Of a stretch of 64,000 bases of DNA, positions 1 to 10,738 are shown one piece after another; positions within the stretch are counted from its first letter, which is position 1; each line of letters opens with the position of its first letter. Source of the stretch: Armigeres subalbatus (Eukaryota > Arthropoda > Insecta > Diptera > Culicidae); NCBI RefSeq assembly GCF_024139115.2, contig NC_085140.1, positions 414,978,283 to 415,042,282 on the forward strand, given 5' to 3'. The position numbers and the translations under genes are program-made. The notes below the pieces were generated by a model. The model worked only from the letters and a program-made list of their open reading frames with translations, was not told the DNA's origin and did no database searches.

Positions 1-1425
1 CAAGCACTACCTAAGCACCATCGCCACGAAGTCTTCCTCTATCTCTACCTGCAACCATGTACTGTGCCTGGTAGAGTTAATGGTTAAGGTCACTCCTGAC
101 GGAATCCAATTTTCAAAGTATTCGCGTTTTCAAGGGCACACCATTCAATACGGAAGCAACGCACAAATGTCATTTTAATTTTTTTACGCATGCTGCAAAC
201 GCTGCGTGCTGAAGACGCAGCAAAGCTGAAAAAATAAAAATGACAGTTGTGCGTTGCTTCCGTATCGAATGGTGTGCCCTTGAAAACGCGAATACTTTGA
301 AAATTGGATTCCGTCAGGAGTGACCTTAAGCCTATCCTCGCCGTCTCCCTCTTCATTGGGACAAAAGCCTCCTCTACTGCTCTGCGATCGATTCCAAAAA
401 GGTCGATGTCATCCGCAAAGCCCAGGAGCATATGCGACCGTGTGATGATAGTGCCGTTCCTCTACACACCAGAACTTCTAATAGCGTCCTCGAGTGTAAT
501 GTTGAACAATAAATTCGAAAGTGCACCCTGCTTCAATCCGTCTAAGGTCACAAACAAGGTTGACACTTCATCTGCAATCCGAATACTTGATTTCGAGTCA
601 TCCAGCTTCAGTCGTATCAGTCTAATCAGTTTCACCGGAAACCGATGTTCGGACATTATCTGCCATGGCTCATTTCTTTTCACTGAATAGTACGCTGCTT
701 CTAAATCAATGAACAGATGATGAGTCTGCAAGTTGTACTGCCGGAATTTATCAAGGATCATCCGCAGGCTAAACATCTAATCTGTTGTTGATCGACCCTC
801 ACGAAAACCTGCCTGGTATTCGCCGACGAGAACTCCTCGTCGGTCTCAGTCTGGATACGCGACAGGATTTTGTACGCCGAATTCAGAAGGGTGATCCCTC
901 TGTAATTCGCTCACTATAGTCTGTGCCCTTTCTTATGGATTGGGCACTTGAGGCCATCCAACCAGTTGGCAGGCAGTTCGTCATCCTCCCATATTTTCTG
1001 GATAATATGGTGGATTGATTGATGTAGCTGCTCACTGCCGTGTTTGAGAAGCTCGACCGAGATCTCGTCCTTCCCAGCAGTTTTACTGTTTTTCATCTCG
1101 TTTAGAGCCTTCTCTACCTCGTCCAGCGTTGGTGATTCCACAGCTTGACCATCGCCGACTATGTCCATCATGCTCCTTAATACACCTTCATTTTCACTGT
1201 TCAACAAATCTTCAAAGTGCTCCTTGCGCCTGGCTGCCACCAAAGTCTTGTCTGTCAGCAAATTCCCTTCTCGCTCATTGCACATGGCGGTTACTGGCGC
1301 AGTCTTATGCCGCGCACCATTGACAGTTGCGTTGCCATGTTTTTCTGCGCTTCAGCTATCACACTCTCTTCGTGTTACCTTTTTCTCCGCTACACTGTAC
1401 TGCAGGACATGATATTTTTAGGGAA
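1..1425 (-). pseudogene. RTE-type non-LTR retrotransposon, copy 1 (reverse transcriptase part, runs off the window)
   Basis: Minus-strand reverse transcriptase of a non-LTR retrotransposon, broken into several frames. Reading from 1285 down to 914 gives the linker and start of the RT domain (LLTDKTLVAARR; CPIHKKGHRL). 776-462 gives the palm (THHLFIDLEAAY, LKQGALSNLLFN). 431-330 gives the catalytic loop FADDIDL. The frame resumes below the MITE at 84-329 as YMVAGRDRGR and leaves the window at base 1. Frameshifts near 1310, 900 and 460 rule out function. The family resembles RTE/BovB-like elements that prime reverse transcription at a nicked target. The RTE clade assignment is inferred from the RT style and from the endonuclease of the related copy at 2075-5250. 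Confidence 0.8.
84..329. mobile_element. TTAA-flanked foldback MITE inside RTE copy 1
   Basis: The segment is nearly self-complementary. The left arm starts GGTCACTCCTGACGGAATCC at 88 and the right arm ends with its exact reverse complement at 325. Both ends are bordered by TTAA (84-87 and 326-329), as expected for a piggyBac-type target. The arms stay complementary for roughly 75 bp around a short AT-rich centre. There is no coding capacity. It splits the reverse transcriptase of copy 1 just after the FADD loop, so it is younger than that copy. Confidence 0.85.
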
Positions 1426-1436
1426 ATCTTTATGAT

Positions 1437-1620
1437 TTGGGCTTTGAAACGGGCTTGGTAGTCATATGTCTACCGCCTGAGTGCCTAATACGCAGGAGGT
1501 TCATAGGTTCTATCCCAGGTCTGCTTCATTCTTCTGCTTTGTTTCCTTCTTTGTATTTCTCATGTTATAGCAATCGCTTTCATACCTTTTCCATTTTTAT
1601 GCTATACCATCAATTTGACT
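1437..1620 (+). repeat. tRNA-derived SINE-like fragment
   Basis: The stretch GGGCTTGGTAGTCATATG... followed about 40 nt later by AGGTTCTATCCCAGG resembles the A and B boxes of a tRNA-derived SINE head. A pyrimidine-rich body follows. No target duplication was seen and the 3' limit is unclear. It could also be the end of another retroelement. Confidence 0.45.
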
Positions 1621-2067
1621 GTTCTACCAGTAATTGCTAGAATTGGAAGTGATCGAAAAAAGCTCGTTTCCGGTTGTTCCGTTTGTTTGAGAAACTGCAT
1701 ATGTAACACTTTTGGCCAAAATGAGGTTTTTATATATTGTGAATCCTTGTCCAGAAATACGTATTCAGGCAAAAATACGAAAAAGAATGTTTTTTTTTCA
1801 GAAATGTTTGAAAAGCTTGCAGTTTTCGCATTGGAAGTGCGTTGGCGTTGAGGTTTGGGGTTGAGTTTTGCAAAAAAAAATGCAATCGATAGACATGGTG
1901 CCAATTTGCTCAAAAACAGTTTTTTGATGTTTTCTCTAAATTGTGTAAAATGGAAAGTATGCAGTACTCAAACAAATTATTCAATTGTAAATTCCGTCCA
2001 TTGCTTTCTCTTATCACATTGGTGGCGTGTCAACCAAGACGATCATCGAACCTAATTTAAAAAAATC
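1621..2067. other. Unassigned AT-rich stretch
   Basis: AT-rich DNA between the SINE-like fragment and the tail of RTE copy 2. Short ORFs occur on both strands without recognisable motifs. It may be the body of the SINE-like repeat, but this cannot be shown here. Confidence 0.4.
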
Positions 2068-2085
2068 GAATAATTTATTTATTTA

Positions 2086-2560
2086 TTACCAGACTAAGGC
2101 CGGAGTGGCCTGTGCAATACATAAAAGTCTTCTCCATTCAACATGTTCCATGGCTGCACTTCGCCAGCCACGCAGTCTGCGGAGGGTCCGCAAATCGTCC
2201 TCCACCTGATCGATCCACCTTTCCCGCTGTGCACCTCGCCTTCTTGTTCCCGTCGGATCGTTGTCAAGAACCATTTTCACCGGATTACTGTCTAACATTC
2301 TGGCTACATGCCCGGCCAACCGCAGTCTTCCGATTTCCGCAGTGTGAACGATGGATGGTTCTCCCAACAACTGATGCAACTCGTGGTTCATTCGCCTTCT
2401 CCACGTATCGTCGGCCATCTGTACTCACCATAGATGGTATGCAGCACTTTCTTTTCGAAAACTCTCAGTGCGCGTTGGTCCTCCACGAGCATCGTCCAGG
2501 TCTCATGTCCATAGAGGACTACCGGTCTAATAGCGTTTTGTAGAGTCAGCTTGGTACGTC
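2086..2560 (-). pseudogene. C-terminal domain of RTE copy 2
   Basis: Minus-strand reading gives LYGHETWTMLVEDQRALRVF, then WRRRMNHELHQLLGEP, GRLRLAGHVARM and ERWIDQVEDDLRTLRRL. This is the conserved tail found after the reverse transcriptase in many arthropod non-LTR elements of this kind. A frameshift separates the part above 2420 from the part below. Its biochemical role is not established. The last ~120 bp reappear at 7386-7505. Confidence 0.8.
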
Positions 2561-2573
2561 GGCGAACTCTATT

Positions 2574-4015
2574 CTATCGGAGCGTTTTGCGTTGTCCAAA
2601 GTACGTACGATTTCTTGCCATGATGCTTCTCAAAATTTCTCTGCTGGTATCGTTATCGGCGAATTCTTCAACCACCTCGATTTCGTCACCATCGATAGAA
2701 ACTCGTGGTGGGTGGCTTACATTGACCTCTCTTGAGCCTCTTCCTGTCATGTACTTCGTATTCGACATGTTGATGACTAGTCCAATCCGTTTAGCTTCGC
2801 TTTTCAGTCTGATGTAGGCTTCCTCCATCCTCTCAAAGTAACGTGCCATGATATCAATGTCGTCGGCGAAACCAAATAACTGGACGAACTTCGTGAAAAT
2901 CGTACCACTCGTGTCATCCCTGCCCTTCGTATTACTCCCTCCAGAGCGATGTTGAATAGCAGACACGAAAGATCATCACCTTGCCGTAACCCTCTGCGCG
3001 TTTCGAAGGGACTCGAGAATGCCCCTGAAACTCGAACTACGCACATCACCCGATCCATCGTCGCCAACCGTATCAGTTTATCCGGAAATCCGTTTTCATG
3101 CACTAGCTGCCATTGCTGGTCCCGATCGATTGTATCATATGCGGCTTTGAAGTCGATAAATGAATGATGTGTGGGCACGTTGAATTCGCGGCATTTCTGC
3201 AATACCTGACGTATGGCGAACACCTGGTCTGTGGTAGAGCGTTCACCCATAAATCCCGCCTGGTACCTGGTTCACCCATAAATCGCGCCTCACCCATAAA
3301 TCTTGTACCCCACGAACTCTGTTGCAATTGGTGTTAGTCGGCGGCATAAAATTTGGGAGAGTATCTTGCAGGCGGCGCTCAGCAATATGATTGCGCGGTA
3401 GTACAATCCAGCTTATCGCCCTTTCTGTAGATGGGGCACACGACACCTTCCATCCACTCCTGCGGCAGAACCTCATCCTCCCAAATCTTGGTAATCACCC
3501 AGTGTAGCACTCTAGCCAGTCCCTCACCACCGTGTTTAAATAGCTCTCCTGCTGGTTGGTCAACTCCAGGGGCTTTGTTGTTTTTCAGCCGGCCAATCTC
3601 CTCCTGGATTTCCTGGAGATTCAGAGCAGGAAGTCGCATGTCCTGCGCGTGCTTTAAGATTCATTATCATACCGTCACCGTTGACTGCCATATCGCCATT
3701 CAGGTGCTCTTCGTAGTGCTGGCGCCACCTTTGGATCATCTCACGCTCGTTTGTAAGAAGGTTCCCGTTCATGTCCTTACACATATCGGGCTGTGGCACG
3801 TAGCCCTTACGTGAACGGTTTGAGTTTTCTCTGTTCCGCGCCCGTTTGTATCGTGCCTCGTTCGCCCTCGTGCGGTGTCGCAGCAATCTCACCCATGCTG
3901 CATTCTTCTCCTCAACTAACTGCTCACATTCGCCGTCATACCAATAGTTTCTCTGATCCAGAGCCACTATGCCTAGCGCAGCGGTTGCGGTACTTCCAAT
4001 GACGGATATCTTCAA
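2574..4015 (-). pseudogene. Reverse transcriptase of RTE copy 2
   Basis: Four overlapping minus-strand frames cover the domain. 4015-3560 holds the linker (EKNAAWVRLLRHRTRANEARY). 3639-3379 holds LQEIQEEIGRLKNNKAPG and WMEGVVCPIYRKGDKLD. 3250-2804 holds the fingers and palm (GERSTTDQVFAIRQVLQKCR, HHSFIDFKAAYDTIDRDQ, LRQGDDLSCLLFNIALEGVI). 2966-2574 holds the catalytic loop LFGFADDIDI and the thumb. The FADD catalytic dyad is kept, but frameshifts near 3600, 3380 and 2900 and a small internal duplication at 3240-3305 make it non-functional. Confidence 0.85.
3240..3305 (-). repeat. Small tandem duplication inside the RTE reverse transcriptase
   Basis: The motif TTCACCCATAAATC followed by CGCC or a close variant occurs three times in about 65 bp. 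The single copy at the same place in RTE copy 3 (around 35985-36005) shows that this copy gained extra units. The duplication lies in the GERSTTDQ segment and breaks the reading frame. Confidence 0.8.
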
Positions 4016-4384
4016 GAGATGCTGCGCCTAGCTGCTCTTCCGTTGGGAGTGCCACTTCCAGCTGCCGCGCGTAGTCTTGGGCTAGTCTACCGGGCTAGTC
4101 TTGTAACTGCCCAATGTTTAGCCGCGGCGGACGACTCCGACGCGTGTTATACACCGTCGAAATTTTTCAGCGCAGACATACTGCAAAGAGGTAGTTGTCG
4201 GATTCAATATTCGCACTGCGGTAGGTGCGGACGTTCGTGATGTCGGAGAAGAATATGCCGTCGATTACAACGTGGTCGATTTGGTTTTCCGTTACTCTAT
4301 CAGGTGATTTCCATGTGGCCTTGTGAATATTCTTGCGGGGGAAGAAAGTGCTTCAGACTACCATTCCGCGGGAGGCTGCAAAGT

Positions 4385-4905
4385 TTATACATCGTTGGCC
4401 GTTGTCGTATGCAGACTATCCGATCCGATGACCGGTCTATACATTTCCTCCCTTCCTACCTGAGCATTCATGTCACCGATGACGATTTTGACATCCCGCA
4501 GTGGGCATCCATCGTATGTCTGCTCCAGCTGTGCATAGAACGCTTCTTTCTCGTCGTCGGGTCTCCCTTCGTGTAGGCAGTACACGTTGATGATGCTATA
4601 GTTGAAGAACCGGCCTTTTATCCTCAGCTTGCACATCCTTGCGTTGATTGGCTGCCACCCAATCACACGATGGCGCATCTTACCCAGCACTTTGAAGCCG
4701 GTTTCAAGCTCGTTGGTGGTGCCACAGCTTTGGTAGAAGGTAGCCGCTCGATGCCCACTTTTCCACACTTTCTGTCTTGTCCAGCACATTTCCTGCAGCG
4801 CTACGACGTCAAAGTTGCGGGGATGTAGTTCATCGTAAATTATCCTGTCGTAACCTGCGAAGCCTAGCGACTTGCAGTTACATTTTACAAGCTTCCAATC
4901 ATGAC
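4385..4905 (-). pseudogene. Endonuclease domain of RTE copy 2
   Basis: AP-endonuclease-like domain that nicks target DNA in RTE elements. Minus-strand translation shows an N-terminal part ending FDVVALQEMCW, then IINVYCLHEGRPDDEKE, then IVIGDMNAQVGRE. The last two match the usual 'Y.PTE' and 'GDFNA' blocks of RTE/BovB endonucleases. The frame is open from 4789 to 4385, and the first part (4905-4790) reads through in the same style. The 3' half of the domain, with the expected SDH-type motif, is degraded around 4380-4020. Confidence 0.75.
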
Positions 4906-5072
4906 CCTTTATTCGTCGCCTAGGTCGTTGCCGATTGTATCGAGTTGATTATCTTCTATGTCGTTCGTAATGGTTGTTTTTAAAGGCGACTTATTGGGCC
5001 TGCGCAAACCTCCTGTCTCGTCGGAGGGCCGTCGTGTCAGGGATGTTTAGCGTCTCACCTAACACCAGGACT

Positions 5073-5240
5073 TGGGCTTGTGCGCTTTGAGCAGCACACG
5101 ATCGCTTTGGCGGAGGCTACTTGCGGATACATGCAGCTTTCTATAGAGGTGTAACAGGGCCCACTGTCAAACCCCACTACATCCTAGGCAGGCGCCACAG
5201 CTCGCAGATGTCCTGAGGAGGGATCGTCAAGCCCCGTGGC
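5073..5240 (-). promoter_or_regulatory. 5' leader module of RTE copy 2, shared with the R1-like element
   Basis: Non-coding leader upstream of the endonuclease. Segments GGCTTGTGC, GCCCACTG, CCTAGGCAG and GTCGTCAAGCCC occur in the same order and spacing at 20343-20515, in front of the R1-like element and in the same relative orientation. In non-LTR elements the 5' leader usually carries the internal promoter, so a promoter role is inferred from position only. Confidence 0.5.
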
Positions 5241-5278
5241 GAGCGCAGAGGTATATTATCGGCTTGCATAAAAATTAG

Positions 5279-5445
5279 TATTGCGAAAGGCATCTAAGGT
5301 TCGATTTCTCAAAATTAAGCACCCTAATCAAAAAAATAGTTGGTAGGCGTAGTAGTGGACACCATCCTTCATAACTGGTACCAAATAATTGTTCATGAAA
5401 AGTTCCTAATTTTGAGAAAACCCGCGTTAGATGTTTTTCGCCATA
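5279..5445. mobile_element. Probable MITE with imperfect inverted repeats
   Basis: The arm GCGAAAGGCATCTAAGG...CTCAAAATTAAG (from 5283) is matched in reverse complement by a segment ending near 5444. The arms are about 37 bp around a ~90 bp centre. There is no coding content. Target duplications are not clear. Confidence 0.5.
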
Positions 5446-5892
5446 CAAATTTCTGGCCATTAACTCATGCCGGATATTTGTGTAATAAACGAAAGCGCTT
5501 GGATGTGGAAGCGGCGGGTAGAAAATAAGCCATTGCCAATAATTCATTCCAGGTAGTCAATCCTAGAATAGGATGTGCCAATTAGTCATTTAAAAATCGG
5601 AGATCGATGTGTGCCGTTTTGACGTTGGACAACGTCTTAACCGAAAGTACCTACTGGGTGTTAAATCAGAATCTAAAATTGAGGGCCGTTAAGAAATCAT
5701 GTAAGATTTTTAACGTTAACAGTAACATCTCCAGGCAGCAGTAGCCAAGAACTAAGCAGGTCAACAGGAGCTAGGATCCGAGAATAGGTTATGCACCCCA
5801 AAATCGGAAAGTAGTTCTACTCAGGAGGAGCCACAACTTGGGAGGTTCAACCTGATGGAGGTACGGAAGCGAGCCAACGAGCTGTATGGGAA
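5446..5892. other. Unassigned stretch
   Basis: No coding motifs, RNA genes or clear repeats were recognised between the small MITE and the minisatellite. Confidence 0.4.
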
Positions 5893-6097
5893 AAGGGTCG
5901 TTTGGTCAGAACTCATTCGGCCGAAAGCCATTTGGCCGAATGCCACTAGGCCGAAAGTTGTTTGAGCGAATATACCATTTGGTCGAACAGACCATTAGGC
6001 CGAAATGGTCATTAGGCCGAAAGGCTCATTTGGCCGATAGGGCCGTTTGGCCGAAAGGGTCATTTGGCCGAAAGGGTCGTTTGGCCGAAAAGGTCAT
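5893..6097. repeat. 17-bp minisatellite (TTTGGCCGAA type)
   Basis: About 12 units of roughly 17 bp, consensus near CATTTGGCCGAAAGGGT, more regular toward the 3' side. The array is open in one frame only because of its composition and should not be read as a gene. Similar GGCCGAA arrays are scattered in mosquito genomes. Confidence 0.9.
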
Positions 6098-6152
6098 TTT
6101 CTCACTTTTTACAGTGAGAAGTGAGAAATGAGAAGTGAGAAGTGAGAGGTCT
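6098..6152. repeat. Heptamer array AGTGAGA / TCTCACT
   Basis: Repeats of AGTGAGA with variants follow directly on the GGCCGAA minisatellite. A reverse-strand relative lies at 30285-30378, ending next to the sequence CGGCCCAT. Confidence 0.85.
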
Positions 6153-7385
6153 CACAGCCAGAATACGATTTCAGAGAGCAAGGTCTGGAACGGTCGGAGA
6201 GGATTGTGAGATAATCTTTCGTGAGTCTAGATCGACTTTCAAACGGAACTAGAAAGACAGCGAATCCAACTGCTTCAAGGAGTTGTAAGGGGAAGCTGAC
6301 GCTGATCCTTGGGGCGTCGCTTAACGGGTCGTAACAGCGAGGATCAGAAGTCCAGCGACGCCAGTGTAAATGTGTTCGAATAAGCTGAAGATCATAGTGG
6401 ACGGTCTTTTCCCGCAACATGACGCGACGGGACGACATGGCCGCCTACACCGTACGCAGATGAAGAGGGAGTAACAATCGCAGGTATGCAAGTCTCCAAC
6501 GACGATGGCTTTATAAACTGCGATACTGGTGTTTCCAGATTTGCTCAGGACGGTGCTGCAGAGATGCCTACGGGTGGCTACTTTCCGGATAAGGGGAAGG
6601 TTCAGAAACTAATATAGCTGCCGGAACCAGGTAATTCAACATCGTATTGAATAATATGCCTGCCAGATACTCTGGGGAAGCTGCTGCAAAGGATTATCCT
6701 TAATCGGCTGATGCAGTTCATGGAGGGCAAGACCAGCTTATCGGAAAAGCAGTTCGGATTCCGAAAAGGCAGATCGACGGAGGTTGCAATCAGGACAGTC
6801 ATTGAAGTTGAAGAGAGGGCGTCCATGAATAAGAGGAGTGGCAATCGGTTCTGCGCGGTAGTAACAATTGACGTCAAAAACGTGTTTCACTGTGTTAGCT
6901 GTGAGGCCATCGCCACAGCACTGCGCAGAATGCGGGTCCTCGACTACTTGTGAAGGATTCCTAAAAGCTATTTCCAGAACCGGATTTTGGTCTACGGTTT
7001 TAGGCGGAAGTCGATCAGGATTACAGCGAGCGTTCCACAAGGCTCCATACTCGGCCCAACGTTGTGGAACGTGATATGAAATGGGTTACTAATGCTACAG
7101 TTGCCTAAAGGAGTAAAGATCTTCAGATTTGCGGATGATTTCGTTCTAACGATAACCAGTGAGTCGCTAGAAGAGGTGGAAATGCTGGTGGCGGAGACGC
7201 CCGGCGCCGTTGAAACCTGGATGTATGGAGTCAAGCTGCAGCTGGCTCACCACAAATTGGAAGTGATGTTGGTCAGCAACTGCAAAGGGATTCAGCGGAT
7301 GCAGATTACTGTCGGAGGCAATGTGTTTTTGTTTTTTCATGATACTTCAACATTTCTTCATTTTCTTTTGACGCTAGACACACTT

Positions 7386-7505
7386 TATTACCAGGCTAAG
7401 GCCGGAGTGGCCTGTGTAATACATAAAAGTCTTCTCCATTCAGCTCGGTCCCTGGCTGCACTTCGCCAACCATGCAGTCTGCGAAGGGTCCGCAAATCGT
7501 CCACC
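7386..7505 (-). mobile_element. RTE 3'-end fragment inserted in the R1-like relic
   Basis: Near-identical to 2086-2210: both contain AAGGCCGGAGTGGCCTGTG and encode DDLRTLRRL on the minus strand. Only the last ~120 bp of the element is present, a typical 5'-truncated insertion. It lies inside the block that interrupts the R1-like relic. Confidence 0.9.
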
Positions 7506-7574
7506 ACTGACCCACACACTGACCCTTTTTGACGGGAATTTTGAAATCTAAACGTTGACACTAAAAAATTTGTA

Positions 7575-7840
7575 TGCGTTTTTTTTCGTCGGTTTCGAGG
7601 TCTAACCAATTTCTTTTACGAAAATTTCGATATATAAACGTTTATCTAAAAAAAAAATTACGCGATTTTTTACAATTTCTTTTTTTTACGTCGGTTTAGG
7701 GGTCTAACTAATTCTTTTACGAGGTGTACGATATTTACGTGGTCTATAAGCAATATCAAAACTAAAAAAAATGTGTTGCCAAAATCGAATGTTGGCAAAT
7801 CCGAATTTTGCCAAAACCGAACGTTGCCAAAATCGAATGG
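7575..7840. repeat. Two short tandem repeats within the insertion
   Basis: First, CGTCGGTTT..GG.GTCTAAC.AATT followed by TTTTACGA occurs at about 7588 and again at about 7690, a ~105 bp tandem pair. Second, a ~16 bp unit close to GTTGCCAAAATCGAAT is repeated about four times at 7774-7839. Neither codes for anything recognisable. Confidence 0.7.
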
Positions 7841-8640
7841 GGTCTATAGTACACGTTTTCTGGAGGCAGTATCATCCTCGATACTGAGGTACGGAGTTCC
7901 AGCTTGTGGAGCTGCGCTTAAGACGAAACATAACCGCAGGAAGTTGAACAGCATTATTCGTCTAATAATGGAAGGTGGACCCACCGGCTCATCCTTAATG
8001 TATCGACGGGGGTGAACAAGGAGCATGGAGAGGTTAGCTTTTATCTCACACAGTTCCTTTCCAGACACGGATGTTTCCGCCAATATCTGCACCGATGTGG
8101 CCATGCTTCGTCGCTTTTCTGCCCGGCGTATGTCAACGTAGAGGAGACTTAAGAACACGTGGTATTGGATTTCCCAAGGATTACGGAAGTACATAGAGGA
8201 ATATCTGTCCTAAGGGCGAATAACACTGCAGAACGAATGTGTCATTAAAAGGCACGTGTAATGCGGTCAGCAGAGTCGTGACGCAAATACTGTAGCAGTG
8301 TAGATGCAGAAGTGACCAGCGAATGAGCGTAGTCTTGAGGGAAAATCCAGCGCAATACGCAGTGTTTGCTCTCGGGTCGTTATGGCGCTGGCGAACCAGA
8401 AGCCTTCTGTCAACCGGAATTGTCGGACCGACCTCGACACTTGAACAGCGAGCCTGCTGAACTAAGAAGAAAGGAGAATGGAACGCTTCTGATATGTAGG
8501 GCACCGCCAGTCAGTGCGAACGTTATTCACCACCGGACTTGTCGGATTATAGGACCGTATGTCCCATCTAGAATTAAAGCAGCAAATTGGAGTGTGAGAA
8601 GCTTAGAACCAGCTACGAAATGATACGCAGGTTATCTTTT

Positions 8641-10654
8641 GTCACCCGTAGTGAATGAATTTCGAAAGTTATCACGACTGCTTAAAGAAAATGATTAATC
8701 TCTTAGACGGCATCGTTGTCGGCCGCTCAATAACGCATTAGAATCTTAGGAGATTCATCGTAAATGCCGTAAATATCAGATCGTACCACCTTAAATCTAT
8801 TCAAAGACGTATATTATAGTATAAACCGAATAAAGCAATCTAAAATTATGAACTAAAACAGCTTTGAATCGTTTCCACTCATTTTCTTTTAACGGCAATT
8901 TCACCAATCCTCTTCCATTTTTATGGAATAATTAGTTTTACTGCCTACCAGAAAACAGAAGCTCTCTTTTTTTCAATTTGTTTTGTAGCCGTTGAGCTAT
9001 GGGAGGCCCAACGACAATTCTGATGGATTCAAACGTAATTCATTTCATTGTCATACAGGCTAAAATAGCCTGTCAACTGGATTTCTCCTTCATGAAAAAT
9101 TAAAATTCGCATGATACTTACGTTCTAAATTCATGCACCGTGAAAATATAAAGCACCACATTCTTGGAAGGATAAAGTATTCTCGTCGTGCGATTAGCAT
9201 CGCGTCGCACCATGTAACAATGAAGAAGTCACGTACCGGTGGGAAAGTGCTACTGCTTACTGTTTCATCTAAACAAAGCTTTTCCACCTAAAACGAGGCG
9301 GCACAATAAACGATTCCGTGCAGATTATAATTTTCTGTCTTATGACTTGTTGGCGTTGTGTCTGCGCTGGAAGTTGTTTGTTACACCCAGAGACTATGTT
9401 TCCCTCAACGCCACGTCACGACGAATAGGTCTTGATATGGGATCTTTCCCTTGGACCATCTCCGAATGCCGACAACTAATCTGTTTTTAATTGCTATATG
9501 TACCAACTTCGAAATACACGCTTCATTCTGAATTTTCATTTTCATTTTTTAAACATTCAAAAAAGCACCGTTGTGATGTGGCCAAGCGTCAAGATATAAG
9601 ATCCCTGTGGGTGGAGAGGTCTTCGTACCAATCAAATACTCAAGAATTTCGTTCTGTTGGTCTAATCCCATTCTCAGGCAACCGGTCCGTGAAACTGGGA
9701 AAGCATAAATATTAGACTGCGGTCACACTCAACCCAGATAAGGACTACTTTACTACTTTCCTCTGATTCTCTGTGAGTGCTCTGTCGAGGTTGTTGTCTC
9801 GGAATCGGATCCGAAGAAAAAAAAAAGCAGCCACTATTTCCCCCAGTTTGGCATTCCTCATCCTTCACGTCAAGTATGAGCGAGCAGCATTGTGAAAAGT
9901 TTTATCTTACTTTGAAATCCTTCATTTTTCTTCCCTCCGTCAAAATTGGGGGGCTAGAGTGCGCGGTTGAAGTGGTTACCGGGAGAATATGTTCCCGGTC
10001 AGGGTTGTGTGGGTGGAGAAAAAGTTGGAGTTGTGGTCAGTGATGTTTACCTCAAGATAGTTTTCGTCATAATTTACTGCTGAAGAGCACAGTCAAAGAG
10101 GAAGAAGTTTTCCCATTCCGGGAAATTGCTGGTGATGGATGAGTTGTGAAGATTTTCCAAATACCTACTTAGGGCGAATCGCGGAAGCAAATTGTCTGTA
10201 AACAGTGTGTTACAATAGTGTGGATGCGATAACAATATATTATCAACAACTATGTTATGCGATAAAGAACTAAAAATTATTTCGATAGTTTCACGTATTT
10301 TTCGAGTTTGTGTTAGACGTTACTGGACGTTAAATTATGTAGGTGAAGAATGAAGTAAAATAATGTACAGAAATGTGTGCAGAACTACAAGTTTTAAAAA
10401 TATCTAACAATTTCGCTAGATGAAACGCACTAGCGACACTTGTAACGTACCACGCGCCTCCACTAGTGTTCATGCACAATCCGTCTATAGCACACTGCAA
10501 GAGAAATAAACGTATGGTGGGTCGTTCCCTTAAATTTACTACACTATTACGTTCAGTTGTCTCTTTTTCCCATGGAAATTTTATTCAAATTCTGTGAAAA
10601 GTAGAACTAGTAGTAATGAGGATAAAAAAAACTAAAAGTGCATGATAAAACAAT
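8641..10654. other. Unassigned region
   Basis: No transposon proteins or clear repeats. The first ~250 bp may be the 3' untranslated part of the R1-like relic. ORFs up to ~88 codons occur (for example 9777-10043) but show no family signature and no neighbouring exon structure. It may be host intergenic or intronic DNA. Confidence 0.4.
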
Positions 10655-10738
10655 TTTCCATGTCTGAAACTTGATTATGCATATGTACAACATGTGATAG
10701 ATTTAGTTCGGAAAAGGTATTGGAGGATAACCGGAGAT
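10655..10738 (+). repeat. Fragment of the tRNA-cored repeat (third copy)
   Basis: The stretch from TGTCTGAAACTTGATTATGC to TAGTTC is the same as 12758-12806. It is then followed by GGAAAAGGTATTGGAGG, which is the reverse complement of the right end of the tRNA-like core at 12809-12920. So the same flank is joined here to the opposite end of the core. Confidence 0.75.

Larger units (their letters stand above)
2068..5250 (-). mobile_element. RTE-type non-LTR retrotransposon, copy 2 (nearly complete, degenerate)
   Basis: On the minus strand this reads 5' leader (about 5250-4980), AP-like endonuclease, reverse transcriptase, C-terminal domain, then a short TTTA-type tail at 2068-2088. Tails of short tandem repeats are typical of RTE elements. 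Every domain is present in the expected order, so this is close to a full-length insertion, but it has many frameshifts and stops. The same family occurs at 1-1425, 7386-7505 and 35772-36945, and as small pieces near 43.8 and 44.3 kb. Confidence 0.85.
6150..8640 (+). pseudogene. R1-like non-LTR reverse transcriptase, degenerate copy with an internal insertion
   Basis: Plus-strand relic. It begins with linker-like sequence (WPPTPYADEE near 6440) and YFPDKGKVQKLI (6575-6610). 6711-6953 gives KQFGFRKGRSTEVAIR and AVVTIDVKNVFHCVS. 7092-7320 gives FRFADDFVLTITSESLEEVE and LQLAHHKLEVML. After an insertion (about 7325-7850) the frame resumes as VSSSILRYGVPACGAALKTK. The C-terminal zinc-binding tail follows (SRHGCFRQYLHRCGHA, ending in FCPA near 8120) and the frame ends near 8623. 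The FADD dyad is present, but stops and frameshifts are frequent and about 60 residues are missing at the insertion. Confidence 0.85.

Noticed and set aside
5893..6097. CRISPR array
   Set aside because: Units are contiguous without unique spacers, and the sequence is from an animal genome.
5886..6131. Repeat protein of 81 codons
   Set aside because: Pure translation of the 17-bp GGCCGAA minisatellite.
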